64,000 bases of DNA from Methanococcoides sp052057775 (lineage in GTDB: Archaea > Halobacteriota > Methanosarcinia > Methanosarcinales > Methanosarcinaceae), in NCBI RefSeq assembly GCF_052057775.1, contig NZ_CP195121.1, positions 806,001 to 870,000 on the forward strand. The letters are read 5' to 3'. Below the pieces are notes generated by a model. It searched no databases. It saw nothing but the letters and a program-made list of their open reading frames with translations, and was not told the DNA's origin. Every line of letters begins with the position of its first letter. Within the stretch, counting starts at the first letter, position 1. The translations under genes and the position numbers were made by a program. Positions 55,091 to 63,608 of this stretch are shown piece after piece.

Positions 55091-55649
55091 CAGCCACCTC
55101 CAGGATTGTGACGCCTTCTCTGTCGACATCTATCTTCACAAGAGTCTCGATCTCGTAGCCCATTTCCCGCATCTTTGCAGCACCATCACCCCTGCTGATA
55201 ACAACGATCACATTGGTGATCTGCGCTCCCATCTTCTCAAGGGCTGGCAGGAGTGCTTTCAATGTGCCTCCGGTGCTGATAACGTCGTCTACCACAAGGA
55301 TCCTTTCGCCCTTGTTCACACCATTGATGAACAGTTCTCCCTTTGAGTATCCGGTGCTCTGGGAAAGTATCATCTCTCCTTCGAGACCGTACTGTCTTTT
55401 CCTCACAATGGATACCGGAACGCCTGTCTTCAGGGAGAGTGCCGTTGCAAGAGGGATACCCATTGCCTCGATGGAGACTATCCTGTCGTAATCGGTGCCT
55501 GCAATGGTGATCATGTGCTCGGCTATCTCATCGAGCAGCCCTGGTTCCAGCGAAGGCACGCCGTCAGATATGGGGTGTATAAAATAAGGGTATTCGCCTC
55601 TGATCACAATAGGTGCTTTCCGGAGTGATTCCTGAAGAACTTCTAACAT
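55077..55649 (-). CDS. hpt: Hypoxanthine/guanine phosphoribosyltransferase, archaeal type
   Basis: A 190-residue phosphoribosyltransferase. The PRPP motif is ILVVDDVISTGGTLKALL near residue 118; the N-terminal block MLEVLQESLRKAPIVIRGEY and HPISDGVPSLEP match the archaeal Hpt family, which salvages hypoxanthine and guanine. The start at 55649 (MLEVLQESL) is preferred because the family begins so and GGAT lies 6 bases ahead; the frame extends 13 codons more upstream. It overlaps dph2 by 14 bases. Confidence 0.88.
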   Translation of the reverse strand: MLEVLQESLRKAPIVIRGEYPYFIHPISDGVPSLEPGLLDEIAEHMITIAGTDYDRIVSIEAMGIPLATALSLKTGVPVSIVRKRQYGLEGEMILSQSTGYSKGELFINGVNKGERILVVDDVISTGGTLKALLPALEKMGAQITNVIVVISRGDGAAKMREMGYEIETLVKIDVDREGVTILEVAGEQQ

Positions 55650-55717
55650 ATTTATCCTGCCCTTTTGATTTAGGTCCGGCCGCATCAACGGCCACGGAGC
55701 GTCACGATCATGTTAGA

Positions 55718-57304
55718 TCAGCCGGAAGAAGCAGAAGATGCGATATCCGTCAGATCGTCACGTTCCTCTTTTATTGCAGAATAAAGTGTTTCCTTACTTA
55801 AAAGTACTGGATGGTAATACCTGCCTCCGGCGACTTCTGCCAGTTCACCTGCAAGTTCACTTCCGCTTTTGCTGATGTCCACGACCAGCATATTGACCTT
55901 CTGATCTGCGATCCTCTTGCACACCTGCATTAGCTCTCTCCTGATGTTCCCTCCAAGATCCAACGGGACGTTCGCTGTTCCGTCGGTGACAAGTATCATT
56001 ATGGGTACGGCTGCAGGTTCGCGCTTCAACTCCTGGAGCAGTGCCTCAAGCCCGGTGAGCATTCCCGAGGCCATTGGGGTGGTACCTCCGAAAGGAACAG
56101 CTTCCAGATACCTCTTTGCGGCTTCAACCGATGAAGTGAAAGGCAGCACAAGGCCTGCTGTCCTTCCGCTGTATGTTACAAGCGAGACCCTGTCCCTTCT
56201 CTGGTATGCATCCTTGAGCAATGCAAGGACTACATCAGTTGTTATCTTTATCTTCTCGCTCTCATCCATTGAACCGGAAGTATCAAAGACGATGTTGATC
56301 AGCGTGGAGATCCTCCTTCTCCTGATCTTCTCCCTGATATCTCCCTTTGTGATGGTGATCTTCCCGTCCACAGCACGATGTGCAGCGGCCCGGATGGTGG
56401 GTGCAATAGCAATGTCCGTGATCTTCTCACCTGGCATCCTGTATCGAACATATCGGCCGCGCTTGCTTTTGGTAAGGACTTCAGCCCGCCTTCCTGACTT
56501 GAGCCTTCCGGAAACTACCTTTTTCCTCTGCTTGTTCCTTGCAAAATCGGTTAGTATCCTGCTTACCACCTTTTCATCTTCATGAGAGTCCTTTTCCGGA
56601 ACGATGTTCGCATTCTCATCTCCAGTTTCTGCTTCCTGTCCTGTGATCTCCGGAGTAATTGTTGGAGCTGTTTCTTGTTCCGGTTCCTCTCCCGGAGAAC
56701 ATATCTCAACAGTGAGGCTATCATCCAGTATTGTCCGGACTTCGATATCAGGAGTCTCGAATGTCGATGATCCCAGAGACCTGTTGTCTTCCTTTTTGAT
56801 CAGCACAGGTGCCTTTTTCCTTATCCTTCTGGGTCCTGTCTCAACGGAGGGTTCGTATTCCTTTGGAACGAGCTTCACCTGCACATCCTCATCAGAGGGT
56901 CCCTCTGCCTCCTCTATGATCTCGATGTTCATAATTTCGATCGGATCGGCCACCTGCATGATCAGGGTCTCTGTTTGTGACCCTGTCCCTGTCGCCACTT
57001 CAACTACAGGAACAGCCGGGACTGCAACCTCCTTTTCCATAGATGCAAAGAAAGAGGCGGGGTCAACAACGACATGGTCATTGTCCGAGATTATAAAAAC
57101 GTCTTCTACATCTTCCGGACCCAGCTTTTCATCCCTGGAGAGAAGTCTCTCATGCACTACTAATGTGTCCTTGCCGCTGATTTGCGAGAGTTCTTCCAGT
57201 GGTAACCTGATGCTGAGAACGGTCCTTCCGGGATTGAAGACCTTTATGTCGTATTCCCGGTCAAGGTTCCTTCGCATACGTGTGGCAGTAAACTCGTCCT
57301 TCAT
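55718..57304 (-). CDS. ChlD-like von Willebrand factor A domain protein (chelatase subunit)
   Basis: A 528-residue protein. An N-terminal region of low similarity (about 1-230) is acidic and partly disordered, with a conserved start (RMRRNLDREYDIKVFNP). The C-terminal VWA domain (about 340-500) has the metal-ion-dependent motif FDTSGSMDES, then TPMASGML and VTDGTANV, as in ChlD/BchD. It should work with the ChlI-like ATPase 15 bases upstream in inserting a metal into a tetrapyrrole (cobalt for cobalamin or another metal), together with a CobN-type subunit not in this window. The target metal and ring cannot be told from sequence. Confidence 0.8.
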   Translation of the reverse strand: MKDEFTATRMRRNLDREYDIKVFNPGRTVLSIRLPLEELSQISGKDTLVVHERLLSRDEKLGPEDVEDVFIISDNDHVVVDPASFFASMEKEVAVPAVPVVEVATGTGSQTETLIMQVADPIEIMNIEIIEEAEGPSDEDVQVKLVPKEYEPSVETGPRRIRKKAPVLIKKEDNRSLGSSTFETPDIEVRTILDDSLTVEICSPGEEPEQETAPTITPEITGQEAETGDENANIVPEKDSHEDEKVVSRILTDFARNKQRKKVVSGRLKSGRRAEVLTKSKRGRYVRYRMPGEKITDIAIAPTIRAAAHRAVDGKITITKGDIREKIRRRRISTLINIVFDTSGSMDESEKIKITTDVVLALLKDAYQRRDRVSLVTYSGRTAGLVLPFTSSVEAAKRYLEAVPFGGTTPMASGMLTGLEALLQELKREPAAVPIMILVTDGTANVPLDLGGNIRRELMQVCKRIADQKVNMLVVDISKSGSELAGELAEVAGGRYYHPVLLSKETLYSAIKEERDDLTDIASSASSG

Positions 57305-57318
57305 CCGTCAGCCCCTTC

Positions 57319-58443
57319 TCAGACCGTTCCGTTCACCACAGCACGCAGCTGCTCTCCACTGAACTCCTCTTCCTCGAAAGGCTTCTTTCTCATCCTGTGA
57401 GGCAGTACCATCTCAGCTGCTTCGATAATATCTTCGTTTGTTATCCTTTCCCGGTTCTCATAGGCAGCATTCGTGCGTGCAGTACGTTCGATCATGATGT
57501 CTGCCCTGTGCCCGTCCACATTGAATGCCACACAGATCTGCGCGATGGTCCTGAGGTTCTCACGGGTGGTGGTGATCCTTCCGAGCATCTGCTTTGCCTT
57601 TATGATCCTTGTACGCAGTTTCTCCTGCTCGCTCTCAAAGTCCCTTCTGAACTGCTGCGGGTCCTTGTTGAAGTGGTTCCTTCTTTCAATGATCTCCACG
57701 CGCTGCTCGATGTCTGCGATTCCCTCTACTTCAACCTGCAGTGCTATCCTGTCCAGAAGTTGCGGACGCAATTCTCCTTCCTCAGGGTTCATGCTTCCCA
57801 CAATGATGAAGCTGGAAGGGTGACTGACGCTGACACCTTCCCTCTCAACGGTGTTCACACCCATTGCAGCGGCGTCCAGCAGGGCGTCCACAACGAAGTC
57901 ATCAAGTAGGTTGATCTCGTCCACATACAGGAGGTTCCTATTGGCATTTGCCAGTATGCCGGGCTCGAATGCCTGCACTCCTTCCTTGACCGCCTTTTCG
58001 ATATCAAGGCTGCCCACGACCCTGTCCTCCGTGGCACCAACCGGCAGGTCTACCACTTTCATTGGTGCCTTGCTGGTCCTGATCATACCTTTACGCTGCT
58101 TGTCCCTGCATTCCCAGCAGAACTTCTCCGGGTCCATAGGGTCACAGTTGTACTTGCAACCTTCAATGACCTCGATCTCCGGGAGGATCTCTGCCAGTCC
58201 CCTTACAGCAGTTGATTTTGCAGTTCCTTTCTGTCCTCTGATCAGCACACCCCCGATCGAAGGATTGATGGCATTGAGGATAAGGGCGCGAAGCATCATC
58301 TCCTGGCCTACGATACCGGAGATGGGATACATAACCCTCTTTGTCCTTGTCTCTGTTCTCTGTATGTCCTCAAAGCTGGTCCTCTTTTCCTCTTTTGGCT
58401 TAGGGACTTCCTTTATGCTGCCTGTGATATTGGTAAAGCTCAT
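57319..58443 (-). CDS. ChlI-like AAA+ ATPase (chelatase subunit)
   Basis: A 374-residue AAA+ protein of the magnesium/cobalt-chelatase ChlI type. Walker A GQKGTAKSTAVRGLAE near residue 72, a four-cysteine insert CKYNCDPMDPEKFCWEC near 98, Walker B LLYVDEINLLDD near 172, and GSMNPEEGELRPQLLDRI near 214 (sensor and Arg finger). The Cys insert is common in ChlI of archaea and cobalt-chelatase types. It couples ATP hydrolysis to the ChlD-like VWA protein next to it. The two form a transcription unit starting near 58443. Confidence 0.88.
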   Translation of the reverse strand: MSFTNITGSIKEVPKPKEEKRTSFEDIQRTETRTKRVMYPISGIVGQEMMLRALILNAINPSIGGVLIRGQKGTAKSTAVRGLAEILPEIEVIEGCKYNCDPMDPEKFCWECRDKQRKGMIRTSKAPMKVVDLPVGATEDRVVGSLDIEKAVKEGVQAFEPGILANANRNLLYVDEINLLDDFVVDALLDAAAMGVNTVEREGVSVSHPSSFIIVGSMNPEEGELRPQLLDRIALQVEVEGIADIEQRVEIIERRNHFNKDPQQFRRDFESEQEKLRTRIIKAKQMLGRITTTRENLRTIAQICVAFNVDGHRADIMIERTARTNAAYENRERITNEDIIEAAEMVLPHRMRKKPFEEEEFSGEQLRAVVNGTV

Positions 58444-58485
58444 GATATCCTTGTCCTGTGAATTTTAGTATCGTTATTCTTGTGT

Positions 58486-58944
58486 TCACATGTATCTCAG
58501 GATCAGGGCGGAAGTAAGTGCTATGAACAGCAGTATCAGCCCGATGATGAACAATATGAAAACAATTCGTATCCTGGGATTCTTGTCCGGGTTGTTCATT
58601 TTATTCAGTTCTACCACGGAATAGAACATTGTTATCAGGAACACTATCGATGAAAGTAACAATAATGAACCTGCCACGACAATGAATTCCGCGGTCCACG
58701 TCAGGTCGTTCGCATATAACAGGTCTATAAAGAAGTCCTTCCCATGACGTTCATAGGCTGAGGTGATCCACAGCATTGTGTATGCGATCTCCGCAGCACC
58801 TACTATTGCAGAGCATATGGCGGTCGTCATAAGCGTGGCTATAGCTCCGATATCCGGTAACTTCAGGTCAATTTGCCATTCATTTTCCACTTTTTCACCT
58901 TTCTCTCTTGTTGTAAATGAGCTCTTCATCCCCCGAGCCATCAT
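58486..58944 (-). CDS. Uncharacterised membrane protein, three helices
   Basis: A 152-residue protein with three membrane helices: about 35-60 (IATLMTTAICSAIVGAAEIA), 88-112 and 128-150. The helices are joined by a loop with the stretch YERHGKDFFIDLL. No family is recognised. The start is placed at ATG 58944 because a TATA element centred near 58971 is 26 bases away, as for a leaderless mRNA; ATGs at 58941 and 58929 are alternatives. Confidence 0.7.
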   Translation of the reverse strand: MMARGMKSSFTTREKGEKVENEWQIDLKLPDIGAIATLMTTAICSAIVGAAEIAYTMLWITSAYERHGKDFFIDLLYANDLTWTAEFIVVAGSLLLLSSIVFLITMFYSVVELNKMNNPDKNPRIRIVFILFIIGLILLFIALTSALILRYM

Positions 58945-59060
58945 TATGATAATCAGCAATTGCTTTATTTATATGATTGTATTAATAAAACCTTATCCGT
59001 ACACCTCCTCATTTTGCAGGTTCCACTACTTATTTATCCGTCCGGGACTTTGGAACTATT

Positions 59061-59882
59061 GTGAATTCTACTGAAGACCTGTCACTGCCGGAAAAGATCG
59101 AAAAGATCAAAGGGGCGATGGCTGAAAAAGGAAAAGTACTGGTCGCCTTCTCCGGAGGTGTGGACAGTACAACCCTTGTAGCTCTTGCTTTTGAAGTACT
59201 GGGTGACAATGCCCTTGCTGTAACGCTTGACTCCTGTGCGATCCCTCAGAGTGAACTGGAGGATGCAAAGAGGACTGCTGAACAGATAGGTATACGCCAT
59301 ATAGTAATGGAACACGACATGCTCTCCGATGACATGATCAGGCAGAACCATCAGGACAGGTGTTATTACTGTAAGAAGCTCGTGATGAGGACACTGAAAG
59401 ATGTGATGGACCGGGAAGGTCTGAACGTGCTGGTGGAGGGTACCAATGCTTCAGAGATAACCGGACGCAGACCCGGATGGGCTGCCATCAATGAGGCAGG
59501 AGATCAGGTGCTGACGCCCTATACGGAGTTCGGGGTAACAAAAAGTGAGATAAGGCAGATAGCCCGTCAACTGGGGCTGGATGTCGCCGATAAGGTCTCA
59601 AATGCCTGCCTGCTATCAAGATTGCCTTACGGTACGGAAGTAACACAGGAATCTCTCAGGAGGATAGAGCAGGCAGAAGAGTTCCTGTTTTCGATTGGTA
59701 TGACGCATGTCAGGGTCAGGGATCATGATGGCATTGCACGTATCGAAATATTGCCGAAGGATTTTGCTGTTGTCAATGAGCACAGGGGAGAACTGATCTC
59801 CTGTTTCAAAGGACTGGGCTATTCCTATGTTACACTTGATATGGAAGGATTCAGAAGCGGGAGCATGGACGAGGTTCTATAA
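59061..59882 (+). CDS. larE: LarE-like ATP-dependent sulfur transferase
   Basis: A 273-residue PP-loop protein: AFSGGVDSTTL at residues 29-39. LarE moves sulfur to the pyridinium ring of the nickel-pincer nucleotide of lactate racemase. Conserved cysteines Cys101 and Cys104 (RCYYCKK) and Cys183 (NACLLSRLPYG) match the [4Fe-4S] form of LarE found in anaerobes, in which the cluster carries sulfide and the protein is not sacrificed. No larA, larB or larC is present, so the true target could be another sulfur-modified cofactor. The GTG start 26 bases after a TATTTAT element suggests a leaderless mRNA; four genes follow in the same direction. Confidence 0.87.
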   Translation: MNSTEDLSLPEKIEKIKGAMAEKGKVLVAFSGGVDSTTLVALAFEVLGDNALAVTLDSCAIPQSELEDAKRTAEQIGIRHIVMEHDMLSDDMIRQNHQDRCYYCKKLVMRTLKDVMDREGLNVLVEGTNASEITGRRPGWAAINEAGDQVLTPYTEFGVTKSEIRQIARQLGLDVADKVSNACLLSRLPYGTEVTQESLRRIEQAEEFLFSIGMTHVRVRDHDGIARIEILPKDFAVVNEHRGELISCFKGLGYSYVTLDMEGFRSGSMDEVL

Positions 59883-60328
59883 TGTCAGAATACATCGATG
59901 TGGCTATAAGGGAGGCCAGTGAAAAGGACGGAGAGCATGTACAGTGCCTTCTTTCAACCTATTTCCTTGATATGGATGAGGTACCGATCGACGATTTCAT
60001 CGTTGCAGAATCCAATGGGAAGATCGTGGGGGTTGCAGCCATTGCCGACAGGGGGTGCTGTGAGGTGCATTCCATAGCTGTCCATCCCAATTACCGCGGT
60101 AATGGGATTGGTTCAAAAATGGTGTCCCGTCTTTTTGAAACAGTGGGTCATGACAGGGTCTTTGTCAGGACAAGTTCGCCTATCTTCTTCAGGAAATTAG
60201 GCTTCATAGAACTACCTATGGCCGAGAAGGCCAGATTGTGGGAGGACTGTCGGGAATGCGACAGGTTTGAGGGATGTAGACAGCACGTGATGTGCATTCA
60301 ACTGGATGAGAGGTCAAAGTCTTGTTAA
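59882..60328 (+). CDS. GNAT family N-acetyltransferase
   Basis: A 148-residue GNAT protein: acetyl-CoA motif VHPNYRGNGIGSKMVSRLF near residue 67 and the C-terminal strand RTSSPIFFRKLGF near 97. A cysteine tail, DCRECDRFEGCRQHVMC, is unusual for GNATs and might bind metal. The ATG overlaps the larE stop (TAATG). The substrate is unknown; ArgA-type N-acetylglutamate synthase is one possibility for this general size. Confidence 0.82.
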   Translation: MSEYIDVAIREASEKDGEHVQCLLSTYFLDMDEVPIDDFIVAESNGKIVGVAAIADRGCCEVHSIAVHPNYRGNGIGSKMVSRLFETVGHDRVFVRTSSPIFFRKLGFIELPMAEKARLWEDCRECDRFEGCRQHVMCIQLDERSKSC

Positions 60329-60882
60329 CACTTGGTATTGTGAACACTTATGATAAAATAAAGGTGCTTGATGCCCATTACCGCGCCATCGCAAGGGCTG
60401 CGCCAATTTGCTATGCTTATGGATTTACACTTTGTCTTTTTGATTTTCCTTTCAAGATGACGCCGGAAGAACTTGTGGAATACGTAATGGACAAGACCAC
60501 GATCGGCGAGTCCGGGAAATATCTCAAACTGCTTCATGATAGCAACCGCCTGTTCGTATTCGATCTTCCGAAGAAGGGCTTCCAGTCCCAGTTCGGAGCT
60601 CCTGTTATCACAAGTTCAAAGCCGGAGGAGAAATATGCTGTAACTCCGGAAGAGATCGCTGACGGAGTGGAGCGCAACAAGTCCTATCTTCTGCTTGTGG
60701 GACTGGGCAGGAAGGGCCTCCCCAGAAAGCTGTTCTCATTCTCTGATCACCATCTTGATATTACGGGCAACGGCATCTCTCTTGAGACATGCACTGCTAT
60801 TGGCACGATCCCCTCTTACATAATGGGGATAGTCAATACCAGAAAGAAGTTTAGGGAAAGCAACAGGTCCAGGAGTTACTAA
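60322..60882 (+). CDS. DUF531 family protein
   Basis: A 186-residue archaeal protein of the DUF531 family: LGIVNTYDKIKVLDAHYRA at the start, CYAYGFTLCLFDFPF, and FSFSDHHLDITGNG further on. The pattern with a C-terminal knot-like stretch (SLETCTAIGTIPSYIMG) resembles SPOUT RNA methyltransferases, a fold assignment I hold only tentatively. Start at TTG 60322 with GAGAGGT 8 bases upstream, overlapping the GNAT stop by 7 bases. Confidence 0.78.
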   Translation: MLTLGIVNTYDKIKVLDAHYRAIARAAPICYAYGFTLCLFDFPFKMTPEELVEYVMDKTTIGESGKYLKLLHDSNRLFVFDLPKKGFQSQFGAPVITSSKPEEKYAVTPEEIADGVERNKSYLLLVGLGRKGLPRKLFSFSDHHLDITGNGISLETCTAIGTIPSYIMGIVNTRKKFRESNRSRSY

Positions 60883-60887
60883 AAGGG

Positions 60888-62027
60888 ATGAACGCCGGGA
60901 ACAAAGTATCCATAGTTCGCTGCAAAGATTATTCGCATGCTAAACAGGCTGTCAGGGAAGCAATTGACCTGATTGGCGGACTTGATGGAATTGTTTTCCC
61001 CGGTGCACGTGTGCTCTTAAAACCAAACCTGCTCTCAGCGAAGCCGCCTGAGGAGGCGGTCACAACGCATCCCGCCATTGTATCTGCGATATGTGAACTT
61101 GTTGTGGAGGCAGGGGGTATTCCCATTGTCGGTGACGGAGCGGGAATTACTCATCCGGGCGTTACCGATGAAGCTCTTGACGTGTCCGGTATAAGGGAAG
61201 TTGCCCAAAGGGCCGGCGCAGAGGTCCTGAGCTTTGAGACCTCCGGCTATGAGCTGACCGATGTTCCGAAACCTTCGCATTTCTCACAGCTCTATATCGC
61301 AAAACCTGTACTGGATGCGGATGTTGTTATATCCCTTCCAAAGCTCAAGACACATGAGCTTACTCTTTTTACGGGTTCTGTCAAGAACATGTTCGGTGCG
61401 ATTCCCCTAAAGCTCCGAAAAGAAGCCCATTTGCTTGGTAAAAAGGACCTTTTCTCAGGGGCTGTGGTGGATATCTATTCTACAAGGGTTCCCGATCTTG
61501 CATTAATGGATGGAATTGTGGGAATGGAGGGCAACGGCCCTTCAAGGGGGACGCCTGTGAATGCGGGCATATTGATGGCGAGCTATGACTGCGTATCCCT
61601 TGATGTGGTAGCTTCAAAGTTAATTGGACTTGATCCGATGAAGGTCCCCACTAACAGGGCAGCAATTGAGAGGGGATATGGTACACAGGAGCCGGAAATA
61701 TGTGGGGTTCCTCTGGATGATGTGCGCATGAAGTTCAGGCTTTCTGGAACGACCCTTGTGGGGAGTGCACCACCTTTCCTTGTCAGAAGGCTCGGGAAGT
61801 TTTTCACGATCAGACCTTTCATCAATACTCTACAGTGCACAATGTGTGGTGCCTGTGTTATGAACTGCTCGGCACATGCCATTGAACAGAAAGATGGCAA
61901 GCTTGTGATAAATGACAAAAGGTGCATTCTTTGCTATTGCTGTCGTGAGCTCTGTCCTTCGGGTGCAGTGAAGATGAAACGTTCCCTTTTTGCAAGGATA
62001 TTGTTTAAGATACGTAACCGTAAATGA
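60888..62027 (+). CDS. DUF362 protein with C-terminal ferredoxin motifs
   Basis: A 379-residue protein. The N-terminal DUF362 domain (about 1-300) has LKPNLLSAKPPEEAVTTHP near residue 45, GDGAGITHPG near 82, SLPKLKTHELTLFTGSVKN near 147, and VGMEGNGPSRGTPVNAG near 210. Two [4Fe-4S] motifs follow: CTMCGACVMNCSAHAI near 316 and CILCYCCRELCPSGAV near 345. DUF362 proteins of anaerobes are thought to be redox or metal proteins. It follows DUF531 by 5 bases and closes the larE operon. Confidence 0.85.
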   Translation: MNAGNKVSIVRCKDYSHAKQAVREAIDLIGGLDGIVFPGARVLLKPNLLSAKPPEEAVTTHPAIVSAICELVVEAGGIPIVGDGAGITHPGVTDEALDVSGIREVAQRAGAEVLSFETSGYELTDVPKPSHFSQLYIAKPVLDADVVISLPKLKTHELTLFTGSVKNMFGAIPLKLRKEAHLLGKKDLFSGAVVDIYSTRVPDLALMDGIVGMEGNGPSRGTPVNAGILMASYDCVSLDVVASKLIGLDPMKVPTNRAAIERGYGTQEPEICGVPLDDVRMKFRLSGTTLVGSAPPFLVRRLGKFFTIRPFINTLQCTMCGACVMNCSAHAIEQKDGKLVINDKRCILCYCCRELCPSGAVKMKRSLFARILFKIRNRK

Positions 62028-62103
62028 TACCGATTTCCCGGTTCGCACAATACTTGATCTAAAAATAGGTTTAAGCGGCACAGGGCCGCTCATCTGAATG
62101 TTC

Positions 62104-63585
62104 TTATTCCTTTAACTGGCAGACCTGGCTCTTGCGCAGCCATTCGATGTCTGACTGGTAGAGCTCTCTCAGGTCCTTGAGGCCGAGCTTGAGCATTGCC
62201 ACACGGCTGACGCCAAGACCCCATGCGAGCACAGGTTGCTTGATACCAAGAGGCTCGGTAACTTCCTTACGGAAAACTCCGGCTCCTCCAAGCTCTACCC
62301 ATCCAAGTCCGTCAATGTAGACCTCGGGTTCAACACTTGGTTCTGTGTATGGGAAGTATCCGGGTCTGAACCTGACGTCCTCGAACCCCATCCTGTGGTA
62401 GAATTCTTCAAGGCAGCCGAGAAGGTTCGCAAATGACATGTTCTCGTCCATGATCACACCTTCGAGCTGCTCGAACTCAGGGGTGTGGGTAGGATCGATG
62501 GTCTCACGGCGGTAAGCCCTGTCGATACAGAAAGCCTTGACCGGAGGGTTCGGGTTGTCTGCAAGGTACTTTATGGTGACAGCAGTAGTGTGTGTTCTCA
62601 GGACATTGCGCTTTGCAATATCCTCGCTCCAGGTGCCTCCCCATCCGGTGGAGTCGATATCTCCTCCATTTTCGTGCATGTCCTTTATGCCGTCCTTGTA
62701 CTCCTCGGGAAGTTCTGAACGGGTTGACAGGTGGAAGGTATCCTGCATCTCTCTTGCAGGGTGGTCCTGTGGCTGGAAGAGTGCATCGAAGTTCCAGAAT
62801 GAGCTCTGCACGACGTCTCCCTTGATCTCGGTGAATCCCATCTCAAGGAAGATCTGGCGCATCTGGTCGATGAGGCGCTGGTATGGGTGTACCTTTGCAC
62901 CGTACAATGGTTTTGGAGGTGTGTGGATATTGTAAGGCCTGAAGTTCTTGTTCTTCCATTCACCGCTCTTGAGTAATTGTGATGTGATCTGTGTGATCTC
63001 TTCCTCGATGGTGATGCCTGCTTTCACAAGCTCGACACCTGCATCTGTTATGGAGATCTTACGATCCTTTTCCTCGTTCTTTGAGACCAGCTTGCGTTTG
63101 ATAAGGTCCTTTATGGTCTTATCATCCGTTCCAAGCTCTTCAAGGGTGCTTGTTTTCTCAGTGAATCTTGAGAGTACTTTCTCGTCCTCTGTTTCAGCCG
63201 CATCTCCTGATGGTACCATCATTCCGTTCTCGATGGTTGCCCAGCCTTTTTTGCGGAGCCATCCGGTCGCGATTCCAACCATCTTTGGTGAGAGCTTTTC
63301 CTTGAGCTCATCAATGGCAGTTGGCTCGGAGAGGGCGCTGATCAGCTGGCGCTCCGGGAGTCCCTCTTTTGCATAGGTAAGACCTTCGTCTGTTAGTGAG
63401 TACAGCTCGGTAACGTTATCGTTCACTTCTGCAAGCCCGTTCTCTGAGAGCAAAAAAGCGGATTGCATTGCAGTTTCCACTTTCATGGATGCTTTTTCTG
63501 CAAGCTCTTCCGGGGTTGTGGATGCAAGTTCATCCAGTGCGAGCAGCACATTTTTTTCGTTCGTGGTAAGGTTATAGTTGCTCAT
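62104..63585 (-). CDS. pheS: Phenylalanyl-tRNA synthetase subunit alpha
   Basis: A 493-residue archaeal/eukaryal-type PheS. The N-terminal half (about 1-200) has winged-helix domains, the class II core begins near GAKVHPYQRLIDQMRQIFLEM, and motif 3 is WGLGVSRVAMLKLGLKDLRE near the end. TQYLRTHTTAVT-type residues and HPAREMQDTF near residue 287 mark the aminoacylation site. The PheT subunit is not in the window. The gene follows trpS with a 23-base gap. Confidence 0.95.
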   Translation of the reverse strand: MSNYNLTTNEKNVLLALDELASTTPEELAEKASMKVETAMQSAFLLSENGLAEVNDNVTELYSLTDEGLTYAKEGLPERQLISALSEPTAIDELKEKLSPKMVGIATGWLRKKGWATIENGMMVPSGDAAETEDEKVLSRFTEKTSTLEELGTDDKTIKDLIKRKLVSKNEEKDRKISITDAGVELVKAGITIEEEITQITSQLLKSGEWKNKNFRPYNIHTPPKPLYGAKVHPYQRLIDQMRQIFLEMGFTEIKGDVVQSSFWNFDALFQPQDHPAREMQDTFHLSTRSELPEEYKDGIKDMHENGGDIDSTGWGGTWSEDIAKRNVLRTHTTAVTIKYLADNPNPPVKAFCIDRAYRRETIDPTHTPEFEQLEGVIMDENMSFANLLGCLEEFYHRMGFEDVRFRPGYFPYTEPSVEPEVYIDGLGWVELGGAGVFRKEVTEPLGIKQPVLAWGLGVSRVAMLKLGLKDLRELYQSDIEWLRKSQVCQLKE

Positions 63586-63608
63586 GTCGGTCAGGGTCCT
63601 TTTTTGGT

